Notes under the pieces: model-generated
The model's database searches: none
What the model was told of the DNA's origin: nothing
What the model saw: only the letters and a program-made list of their open reading frames with translations
Made by a program: the position numbers and the translations under genes
NCBI GenBank assembly: GCA_030835005.1
Contig: JAUQWT010000008.1
Span: 1-6,310, forward strand
Source of the DNA: Ignavibacteria bacterium
Lineage (GTDB): Bacteria > Bacteroidota > Ignavibacteria > Tepidaquicellales > OLB5
Direction of reading: 5' to 3'
DNA length: 6,310 bases
In this document: positions 1 to 6,007 of the stretch, one piece after another
Position numbering within the stretch: position 1 is the stretch's first letter
Layout of the letters: every line of letters begins with the position of its first letter

Positions 1-38
1 CTCTTCGAGAGACTTTGAATAGAACAAAGATGTATCGA

Positions 39-136
39 GTAGGGAACGCATCTTAACGATTTATTAGGCTTTAGATTTATTTTTCAATTGAGATTTTTGT
101 TTCATTTTGGGGCAAACGCTGAGATGCGTTCCCTAC
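39..136. repeat. Inverted repeat with 15-bp perfect arms around a 68-nt centre
   Basis: The arm at 39-53 (GTAGGGAACGCATCT) is the exact reverse complement of 122-136 (AGATGCGTTCCCTAC). Pairing continues imperfectly inward: 54/121 as a G-U wobble in RNA, then 55/120, 57/118, 58/117, 60/115 and 61/114. The centre is rich in T and has no ORF of note. I see no target-site duplication next to the arms and no transposase. The element ends 56 bases before the actC start. From memory, palindromes beginning GTAGGG and ending CCCTAC are common intergenic elements in environmental bacterial genomes, so a MITE-like or REP-like dispersed element is the likely reading. A transcript through it could form a long stem. 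It lacks the short loop and following T-run of an intrinsic terminator. Confidence 0.8.
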
Positions 137-192
137 ACACAGAGAAGCAGATATAGAAGTTTGGAATTATATACAGAAAAAATATAACATAA

Positions 193-1605
193 ATGAGTCT
201 TGACGCTACATATACACGCGAGATACCTTTAGTAGAGGGAAGAAGCTCGTTTAAAGAGATCGATGATGTAATTGCAAAGCCGACTGAGACGAAGCCGACC
301 ATTAAATGGTGGATCGCTATCGGAATAAGCTCAACAGCCTTAATGATAGGCGCGGTTTGCCTCGGCATGACGTTCTGGTACGGTGTTGGATTGTGGGGTA
401 ACAATCAGCCTGTTGGCTGGGCGTTTGATATTATCAACTTCGTGTTCTGGATAGGTATCGGTCACGCAGGTACGCTTATTTCTGCAATACTGTTTTTGTT
501 CCGGCAGAAGTGGAGAACGGGTATTGCGCGTTTTGCAGAGGGAATGACAATTTTTGCGGTAATGACGGCTGGTATTTTTCCTGCAATTCACACAGGGCGT
601 CCCTGGCTTGACGGTTATCTATTCCCGTATCCAAACCAGCACGGCTTATGGGTTAACTTTACGTCACCGCTTCTTTGGGATGTATTTGCAGTTTCAACAT
701 ACTTTACGGTTTCATTTGTATTCTGGTACATCGGGCTTGTGCCGGATTTTGCTACATTAAGAGACAGGACAACAAGCGGTATAAAAAAAGCTGCTTATAC
801 AGTGTTAAGCTTAGGGTGGAGAGGTTCTAACCGCCACTGGCAGCATTACGAAAGAGTTTATCTGATACTTGCGGGACTTTCAACTCCGCTGGTGTTATCG
901 GTTCACACAATCGTGAGCTTTGACTTTGCGGTATCTGTAATACCCGGATGGCATACAACAATATTCCCGCCATATTTTGTTGCGGGTGCAATATTTTCGG
1001 GATTTGGTATGGTATCTACCGTTCTTATAATAGTGCGCAAAGTTTTTGACATGGAGCATATCATTACAAAGAACACGCTTGAGAAGATGAATAAGATTCT
1101 CTTGGCTACCGGTACTATGGTTGGCTATGCCTATGCAATGGAGTTCTTTATAGCATGGTACAGCGGAAATCCGATAGAGCAATTTACATTTATCAACAGG
1201 GCATTCGGGCCGTATGCATGGGCTTACTGGATAATGTTCAGCTGCAATGTTTTCTTCCCGCAGCTTTTCTGGTTCAAGAAAATAAGAAGGAATATTCCCA
1301 TAACATTTGTGCTGGTACTGCTTGTGAATGTAGGCATGTGGTTTGAAAGATATGTAATTATTGTTACATCGCTGACAAGGGATTATCTTCCTTCAAGCTG
1401 GGGAATGTACTTCCCGACGATGTATGATTTCGGAATTCTGCTCGGAAGCTTTGGATTGTTCTTTACACTTGTTCTGCTGTTTGCAAAGACAATGCCGGTT
1501 GTGGCAATGAGTGAAATTAAAGCAGTTACTCCCGGCGCGCAGCCAACGCATTTGCATCATAAAGATAATGAGGAAGAAGAGATCGATTACAGGACGCAGT
1601 TTTAG
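193..1605 (+). CDS. actC: Alternative complex III subunit ActC (NrfD/PsrC-like quinol-binding membrane subunit)
   Basis: ActC is one of two related NrfD-family integral membrane subunits of alternative complex III, which oxidises quinol and passes electrons to periplasmic carriers. The 470-residue product has a soluble N-terminal stretch of about 37 residues and then about ten hydrophobic helices (roughly 38-60, 80-103, 112-134, 158-183, 222-245, 258-282, 305-323, 340-362, 370-392 and 413-435). It ends in a short His/Glu-rich tail (His453, His455, His456, then acidic residues). Family-like motifs include WIGIGHAGTLISAILFLFRQ (86-105), AIHTGRPWL (131-139), PLLWDVFAVSTYF (159-171) and the NRHWQHYER segment (213-221). 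His133 and Asp163 lie in conserved-looking motifs and are candidate quinol or proton-path residues by family analogy, not proven here. The length is normal for ActC. The ATG gives the expected cytoplasmic leader, but its upstream region is AT-rich without a clear Shine-Dalgarno. actA and actB would be expected just upstream, outside the window. Confidence 0.95.
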   Translation: MSLDATYTREIPLVEGRSSFKEIDDVIAKPTETKPTIKWWIAIGISSTALMIGAVCLGMTFWYGVGLWGNNQPVGWAFDIINFVFWIGIGHAGTLISAILFLFRQKWRTGIARFAEGMTIFAVMTAGIFPAIHTGRPWLDGYLFPYPNQHGLWVNFTSPLLWDVFAVSTYFTVSFVFWYIGLVPDFATLRDRTTSGIKKAAYTVLSLGWRGSNRHWQHYERVYLILAGLSTPLVLSVHTIVSFDFAVSVIPGWHTTIFPPYFVAGAIFSGFGMVSTVLIIVRKVFDMEHIITKNTLEKMNKILLATGTMVGYAYAMEFFIAWYSGNPIEQFTFINRAFGPYAWAYWIMFSCNVFFPQLFWFKKIRRNIPITFVLVLLVNVGMWFERYVIIVTSLTRDYLPSSWGMYFPTMYDFGILLGSFGLFFTLVLLFAKTMPVVAMSEIKAVTPGAQPTHLHHKDNEEEEIDYRTQF

Positions 1606-1617
1606 GAGTGTGTTGAG

Positions 1618-1663
1618 AATTGCGGATTTCGGATTTGAGATTTCGGATTAAAAAGCAGAAGCA
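1618..1663. repeat. Heptamer-periodic spacer repeat, copy A
   Basis: This spacer element starts 12 bases after the actC stop. It reads as four 7-base units, TTGCGGA (1620-1626), TTTCGGA (1627-1633), TTTGAGA (1634-1640) and TTTCGGA (1641-1647), followed by TTAAAAAGCAGAAGCA. A second copy lies at 4173-4217 in the same orientation: 27 of 32 bases agree over 1618-1649 versus 4173-4204, and the A-rich tail matches with one base inserted and one substitution. No coding role is visible. The antisense frame through it is a translated repeat, not a gene. Confidence 0.85.
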
Positions 1664-1676
1664 GTGAATCTTTTCT

Positions 1677-1710
1677 TTGCGAGGCGTTTTTTGCCGAAGC
1701 AATCTCATCA
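1677..1710. repeat. Probable dispersed intergenic repeat (TTGCGAGGCG...GAAGCAATCTC type)
   Basis: The stretch between heptamer copy A and the actDE start begins TTGCGAGGCG and ends GCCGAAGCAATCTCATCA. From memory, sequences of the form 'TTGCGAG...GAAGCAATCTC' are a widespread non-coding dispersed repeat in many bacterial genomes and metagenome bins, usually in spacers. Only one copy is in this window, so its repeat nature is recognised rather than demonstrated. A weak GGC/GCC pairing around a T-run (1683-1694) is too short to call a terminator. Confidence 0.5.
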
Positions 1711-1748
1711 GGAAGCAAAAGAAGATCAAAAGGTACAAATAATATAAT

Positions 1749-2948
1749 ATGATCGGTAAAATATTAAAGAAATTTGACGATAAATTCTTGGCAAGCGAGC
1801 CGAGGACGGGTGAGCTATACGCCGTTGCGGCGCTGTTTGACTCTCCCGACCAGATAATCAATGCTGCGGAGAAAGTTTCAGGAGACGGATATAAGAAGTT
1901 TGACGTACTGACTCCCTACCCGCTGCACGGAATGGACACTGCAATGAAGCTCAAAGACAGCCGCATTGGCTGGGTTGGGCTCTTAGGCGGAATCAGCGGT
2001 ACTTCTCTTGCATTCTTAATGATATGGTGGATGGTTGGGGTGAACTACCCGAATATTTTTGGCGGGAAGCCGTTTTTCAACCTGCCCCCATCAATACCGA
2101 TAATGTTTGAAATAACGGTTCTGCTCGCATCACTTTCTCTTGCGGGGGCGATGATTGCGATATTTAACAAACTGCCTGCAAATGCAAATCCATTAATGGA
2201 TACGGCTTTTATTAAGAGCGTTACAAGCGACAGGTTTGGCATATATATAGAAGCAAAAGATGAGAAATTCAACCAGGATGAGGTAAGAGCACTGTTTGAA
2301 GAACTTGGCTCAAAGGATATAAGCAACATTCACTATCCGGCCTATGATGAAGGCAAGACAAAAAACCCGCTGAGGGATATCAAGTTTATGGGTAATGTAG
2401 CAGGTGTTGCCGTTGTAACTGCGATCATCTCATACTTCGTGCTGAATGTTCTTTTGTTCCTTCCGCCTTTTAACTGGATGCATCACCAGCCGAAAGTACT
2501 GCCGCAGACAGAAAGTAAATTTTTCAAAGATGGTTACTCAATGCGCAAGCCGGTTGAAGGAACAGTGGCACGGGGATTTATGCCTTATGAGTTTAAGGGA
2601 ATGCCGGACTCTATGCTGGTTATTACTCCAAACCCGCTGCCGGTTACTCAAAAAAGCATTGATCTTGGGAAGAAAAGATATGATACGTTTTGTTCACCGT
2701 GCCACGGCTATTACGGCAAGGGCGATAGCAGGATGAGGCAGCAGTTCCCCGCACCTCCAACACTACTTTCACAAAAAGTAATGAACTGGAAAGATGCGAA
2801 TATCTATCACGTGATAACAAACGGCCAGAATGTAATGCCGAGCTATGAACGTTCAATAAGTCGTGACGACCGCTGGGCTATCATTCATTACCTGCGGGTA
2901 TTACAGAGATCGCAGAATGCGCCCGATAGTGATGTAGAAACAAAGTAA
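1749..2948 (+). CDS. actDE: Fused alternative complex III subunits ActD (DUF3341) and ActE (monoheme cytochrome c)
   Basis: One 399-residue frame carries two ACIII subunits that are separate proteins in the better-known complexes. Residues 1 to about 205 match ActD: an N-terminal soluble part (YAVAALFDSPDQIINAA, 24-40; DVLTPYPLHGMD, 52-63), two helices (about 73-97 and 118-140) and the soluble DRFGIYIEA region (161-169). A third helix (about 216-238) leads into an ActE-like part with the GTVARGFMPYEF motif (271-282), heme site C315-S-P-C318-H319, probable axial Met363 in NVMPSYE, and a DDRWAIIHYLRVLQ end. With a cytoplasmic N-terminus, the third helix would put the heme domain in the periplasm, where it belongs. 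The only cysteines are the two heme cysteines, so the lipid anchor known for some ActE proteins is absent and helix 3 presumably replaces it. The frame is continuous with no sign of frameshift. The ATG is chosen for the normal ActD N-terminus. The nearest AGG is about 15 bases upstream, too far to be convincing. The gene ends 49 bases before actF. Confidence 0.93.
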   Translation: MIGKILKKFDDKFLASEPRTGELYAVAALFDSPDQIINAAEKVSGDGYKKFDVLTPYPLHGMDTAMKLKDSRIGWVGLLGGISGTSLAFLMIWWMVGVNYPNIFGGKPFFNLPPSIPIMFEITVLLASLSLAGAMIAIFNKLPANANPLMDTAFIKSVTSDRFGIYIEAKDEKFNQDEVRALFEELGSKDISNIHYPAYDEGKTKNPLRDIKFMGNVAGVAVVTAIISYFVLNVLLFLPPFNWMHHQPKVLPQTESKFFKDGYSMRKPVEGTVARGFMPYEFKGMPDSMLVITPNPLPVTQKSIDLGKKRYDTFCSPCHGYYGKGDSRMRQQFPAPPTLLSQKVMNWKDANIYHVITNGQNVMPSYERSISRDDRWAIIHYLRVLQRSQNAPDSDVETK

Positions 2949-2997
2949 AAAATAACAAAGATTAATTTCTTAGAAAAAGTTTCATTTTATCAGTTAA

Positions 2998-4167
2998 ATG
3001 GAATATATTAAAAAACAATTACCGGACTCATTGACAAAAACAGGCGGCATAATGCTGCTTGCGGGAATAATTATTCTTGCACTGGCGTTTGTGTTCACTC
3101 CCCAGCGGGCATTCTTTGATTACCTTTGGATATACCTTTTCATGGTATCAATATCCGTCGGTTCGCTTGCGCTTGTTGCATTAGAGTATCTTGTAGGCGC
3201 AACATGGAGCACACCGTTCCGCAGGATAACTGAAATTCTTGCAAGTATGACTCCAGTACTGATAATACTTGCTATCCCGCTGTTTTTCGGATTGCATGAT
3301 CTGTTCCACTGGACACACACAGAGGCGGTACAGAATGATGCGGTGCTGAAATCGAAATCCTCCTATCTTAATATTGAATTCTTTTCGGCAAGAACTGCGT
3401 TTTGCCTTCTAATGTGGTTTTTGTTTTATTTTCTGATAACGCGCAATTCCGAAAAGCAGGATGAAAACGGCGACCCCATTTACACAAAGAAGAATGTTAC
3501 GCTATCAACAATATTTGCACCGCTGTTTGTAATATCAATAACAATTACAGCAGTTGACTGGGCAATGAGCCTTGAACCGCACTGGTTTTCAACAATGTTT
3601 GGTGTGTATTACTTTGCGGGAACGGTGGTAGCCGCATTTGCAGCAACAACGCTTGTAAGCGTTCAGCTTAAAACAAAGGGTTATCTTGATCCCAGGATCA
3701 AAAATAACAGCTTCTATAGTTTGGGAACACTTATTTTCGGCTTCAATGTCTTCTGGGCATATATTGCATTCTCACAGTTCTTGCTGATTTGGTATGCTGA
3801 TCTTCCGGAAGAAACTTTCTGGTTAATCCACAGGTGGGAAGGAAGCTGGAAGTATGTATCTATTGCTTTGATATTCTTCCATTTCGTACTTCCATTCTTG
3901 ATTCTTGTGGGCAGGAATGCAAAAACAAATATAGGGCTGCTCAGATTCATGGCGCCGTGGATGCTTGCTGCGCATGCGCTTGACCTATACTGGCTGATTT
4001 TCCCGACGCTTTTTAAAGGCAGTGCAGCGTTTGGATGGCAGGAGCTGAGTTTCCCGTTAATAGTCATAGGATTAACGATGGTTGTATTTAAGATGAGGGC
4101 TGATAAGAAGAATCTTATACCGGTAAAAGATCCGAAGCTTCAGGCAGGACTGGATTTTCATTTGTAA
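2998..4167 (+). CDS. actF: Alternative complex III subunit ActF (second NrfD-like membrane subunit)
   Basis: ActF is the shorter NrfD-family membrane partner of ActC in alternative complex III; a role in proton translocation has been proposed for it. The 389-residue product has about ten hydrophobic helices (roughly 17-34, 41-66, 81-100, 131-148, 172-191, 198-222, 241-268, 286-305, 316-337 and 347-365). It shows the strongly ActF-like stretch AVDWAMSLEPHWFSTMFGVY (185-204) and the WYADLPEETFWLIHRW segment (265-280). HDLFHWTH (100-107) and HALDLYW (326-332) add polar residues in or beside the membrane that could serve a proton path; that role is inferred. The length is close to the family norm. 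The ATG is preceded by an AT-rich leader without a Shine-Dalgarno sequence. It follows actDE by 49 bases, and the next gene begins 75 bases later across a spacer holding a repeat copy. Confidence 0.95.
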   Translation: MEYIKKQLPDSLTKTGGIMLLAGIIILALAFVFTPQRAFFDYLWIYLFMVSISVGSLALVALEYLVGATWSTPFRRITEILASMTPVLIILAIPLFFGLHDLFHWTHTEAVQNDAVLKSKSSYLNIEFFSARTAFCLLMWFLFYFLITRNSEKQDENGDPIYTKKNVTLSTIFAPLFVISITITAVDWAMSLEPHWFSTMFGVYYFAGTVVAAFAATTLVSVQLKTKGYLDPRIKNNSFYSLGTLIFGFNVFWAYIAFSQFLLIWYADLPEETFWLIHRWEGSWKYVSIALIFFHFVLPFLILVGRNAKTNIGLLRFMAPWMLAAHALDLYWLIFPTLFKGSAAFGWQELSFPLIVIGLTMVVFKMRADKKNLIPVKDPKLQAGLDFHL

Positions 4168-4172
4168 GAAAC

Positions 4173-4217
4173 AATTTCGGATTGCGGAATGTAGATTTCG
4201 GATTAAAAGCAAAAGCA
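4173..4217. repeat. Heptamer-periodic spacer repeat, copy B
   Basis: Second copy of the element at 1618-1663, same orientation, beginning 5 bases after the actF stop. Its 7-base units are TTTCGGA (4175-4181), TTGCGGA (4182-4188), ATGTAGA (4189-4195) and TTTCGGA (4196-4202), then TTAAAAGCAAAAGCA. The first two units are in the opposite order to copy A, while the last unit and the A-rich tail are kept. It fills over half of the actF-cytochrome c spacer and ends 25 bases before the cytochrome start codon. Confidence 0.85.
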
Positions 4218-4242
4218 TAGAGTATAAAATTTTAAAATTATA

Positions 4243-5163
4243 ATGAAACAGTATTTAAAATACTACGCATCTATATATGTGATCTTTCTTATCGCAATTG
4301 TGGTAATGGGGACGATGTATATTAATGACCTTCCTAATGTAATGCATGAGAAGATCGGCGGCTTCCCGGTTGTTGCAAAGGATACGGCTAAGGATTCCAC
4401 AACTGTGGCGGCTGATCTGCCGATAGTAAAGGGGACACTTTCACCCCCCGTTGATGTGATGAAGTACCTTAACCCAACTCCGGATCTTGTTGATAAGGGC
4501 AAATCAATTTTTACTATGAATTGCGTAAGCTGTCACGGCGACCAGGGCAAAGGAGACGGTGTTGCAGGCGTGAGCCTGAATCCAAAGCCAAGGAATTTTC
4601 AGGATTTGGCAGGGTGGACAAACGGCCCATCAATTACAATGATGTATAAGACTTTGCAGGAAGGTATTACAAACAGGGGAATGGCAAGTTATGCTAATCT
4701 TCCTCCTGAAGACAGGCTTGATATAATTGCGTATATAAGAACGCTGATTCCCGGCTACCCGCCAATAACGCAGGTACAACTTGATTCAATAGATGTGCTT
4801 TACAGTCTGACAAAAGGTGTGAAGCAGCCCAACCAGATTCCGGTTAAGCTTGCAACTGAAAAAATACTTCAACAAAGCGCAGGGCCGGATGCAAAGATCG
4901 TTAATATGATAAAAGCCGTTAACACCGGCAAAACAGATACAGGTGCTGTATTATTGAAGAATATAACTAATGATCTGACGAAAGCATTTACAGTGCTTGC
5001 TAAGGATACAACGTGGAGCAATAATGAAGCGGCACTGGTCAGAATTTTCGCCAACGATCCGGTACAGAACGGTTTCAGGGCAAGGGCATCTTATATGTTA
5101 AGTCCTCAGCAGCTGAATGTTTTGCATGCGTATTTGAGGAAGTTGTTTTCATTGCAGCAGTAG
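4243..5163 (+). CDS. Membrane-anchored monoheme c-type cytochrome
   Basis: The 306-residue protein has one N-terminal hydrophobic segment (about 8-25) likely to act as an uncleaved anchor, with the rest in the periplasm. A linker of about 50 residues leads to a class I cytochrome c domain (about 80-170) with heme site C94-V-S-C97-H98 in CVSCHGDQGKGDG and probable axial Met147 in NRGMASYANL, closing with the helix DRLDIIAYIRTL. The remaining 135 or so residues (171-306) have no heme motif and no cysteine, and I do not recognise them. Their end, LSPQQLNVLHAYLRKLF, looks like a cytochrome c terminal helix. Lying between actF and sco-coxA, it is a good candidate for carrying electrons from alternative complex III to the oxidase. 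That job is inferred from position. It is not a Cu(A) subunit II, since no Cu(A) cysteines are present. The ATG start has an AT-rich leader and no Shine-Dalgarno. Confidence 0.88.
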   Translation: MKQYLKYYASIYVIFLIAIVVMGTMYINDLPNVMHEKIGGFPVVAKDTAKDSTTVAADLPIVKGTLSPPVDVMKYLNPTPDLVDKGKSIFTMNCVSCHGDQGKGDGVAGVSLNPKPRNFQDLAGWTNGPSITMMYKTLQEGITNRGMASYANLPPEDRLDIIAYIRTLIPGYPPITQVQLDSIDVLYSLTKGVKQPNQIPVKLATEKILQQSAGPDAKIVNMIKAVNTGKTDTGAVLLKNITNDLTKAFTVLAKDTTWSNNEAALVRIFANDPVQNGFRARASYMLSPQQLNVLHAYLRKLFSLQQ

Positions 5164-5176
5164 GTCAAAATAAAAA

Positions 5177-6007
5177 TTGAATAACATACATAAGATATTA
5201 GCAGTCCTTTTATTTGTATCTTCTCTTGGCGTGAATTTGCGCTCAGAAGATACGAACAAATTTGATGTTGGCATTGATGAAAAACTTGGCGAGACTATTC
5301 CGCTGGATCTTTCGTTTCTGGATGAATACGGCAAACCCGTAACTCTAAGAAGCCTGTTTACCAAACCAACTTTGTTAACACTGGTTTATTACAGGTGCCC
5401 GGGGATATGCAGTCCGTTACTGACAGGTGTGAGCGAGGTGGTTGACAGGATGGATATGGAAGCCGGAAAAGATTTTAATATTGTTACAATTAGCTTCAGT
5501 CCAAAAGAAGATTATATAATGGCATCAGGGAAGAAAAAGAATTACACAGACCTGATGAAAAAGAGAATTCCGGAAGCAAGCTGGAGGTTTTTGACAGGCG
5601 ATAGTTTAAGCATAGCAAAGATTACCGATGCAGTTGGCTTCAGATACCAAAAGCAGGGTGATGATTACATGCACGGTGCAGTTGTAACGGTACTTTCACC
5701 GGAAGGAAAAATATCGCGATATCTTTACGGTACGGATTATCTTCCGCTGGATGTAAAGCTTGCTCTGACCGAAGCCGCTGAAGGGAAATCGGTTCCCGCA
5801 ATTAACAAGCTATTGAAGCTATGTTACAGCTATGACCCCGACGGCAGAAAGTATGTATTAAATTTTACCAGAATAGTTGGCGGAATTATGATTGTTTTGA
5901 TTGCCGGATTTGTACTGCTGTTAACTATGAAGAAAAAGAAGAACAATAAAAATATACCCGTTAATTCTGATTATTTGAACGGGAAAGGAAACATAAAAAA
6001 TGGCTAA
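5177..6007 (+). CDS. sco: SCO1/SenC-family copper chaperone for cytochrome oxidase assembly
   Basis: SCO proteins are thioredoxin-fold periplasmic copper-binding proteins that help build the Cu(A) centre of cytochrome c oxidase. The 276-residue product has an N-terminal signal-like segment (about 5-19), the copper-binding CxxxC as C74-P-G-I-C78 after LLTLVYYR, and the third ligand His166 in DDYMHGAVVTVLSPEGK (162-178). A C-terminal helix (about 233-250) is followed by a lysine-rich tail (252-256), suggesting a membrane anchor with the tail inside; this anchored form is common for SCO proteins in such clusters. The start is TTG: an in-frame TAA lies at 5171-5173, no in-frame ATG exists before the conserved domain, and the TTG gives a full signal segment. 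The cytochrome c gene ends 13 bases upstream, and coxA overlaps its end by 8 bases. Confidence 0.93.
   Translation: MNNIHKILAVLLFVSSLGVNLRSEDTNKFDVGIDEKLGETIPLDLSFLDEYGKPVTLRSLFTKPTLLTLVYYRCPGICSPLLTGVSEVVDRMDMEAGKDFNIVTISFSPKEDYIMASGKKKNYTDLMKKRIPEASWRFLTGDSLSIAKITDAVGFRYQKQGDDYMHGAVVTVLSPEGKISRYLYGTDYLPLDVKLALTEAAEGKSVPAINKLLKLCYSYDPDGRKYVLNFTRIVGGIMIVLIAGFVLLLTMKKKKNNKNIPVNSDYLNGKGNIKNG
5984..5989 (+). promoter_or_regulatory. Shine-Dalgarno-like site for coxA
   Basis: AAAGGA lies inside the end of sco, with 10 bases between it and the coxA ATG. It is the only start in the window with a purine-rich Shine-Dalgarno-like site at a usable, if slightly long, distance. Together with the 8-base overlap it supports coupled translation of sco and coxA. 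Confidence 0.5.

Noticed and set aside
1..38. Possible 3' end of an upstream gene such as actB
   Set aside because: Stops occur at 16-18 in one frame, 20-22 in another and 54-56 in the third, leaving only a few residues in any frame. None can be recognised as an ActB end.
137..192. Bacteroidota-type promoter (TAnnTTTG) before actC
   Set aside because: The nearest match, TAGAAGTTTG, has four bases rather than two between TA and TTTG, and no clear -33 element was found. actC is probably read through from upstream genes.
102..404. Antisense open frame at the start of actC
   Set aside because: It overlaps one arm of the inverted repeat and the conserved actC start, and shows no recognisable domain.
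1671..1700. Intrinsic terminator in the actC-actDE spacer
   Set aside because: The only pairing around the T-run is GGC/GCC, too short for a stable hairpin, and the T-run lies in the loop rather than after the stem.
1526..1861. Antisense open frame of 111 codons across the actC-actDE spacer
   Set aside because: It overlaps the ends of two well-supported genes, and its middle is a translation of the heptamer repeat (IRNLKSEIRNSQ-like), a typical repeat artefact.
3714..4067. Antisense open frame of 117 codons inside actF
   Set aside because: It lies wholly inside a strongly conserved gene on the other strand and shows no recognisable protein features.
4243..5163. The cytochrome c gene as a Cu(A)-bearing oxidase subunit II
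   Set aside because: Its only cysteines are the two heme cysteines; the Cu(A) CxxxC motif and the two-helix hairpin of subunit II are absent.
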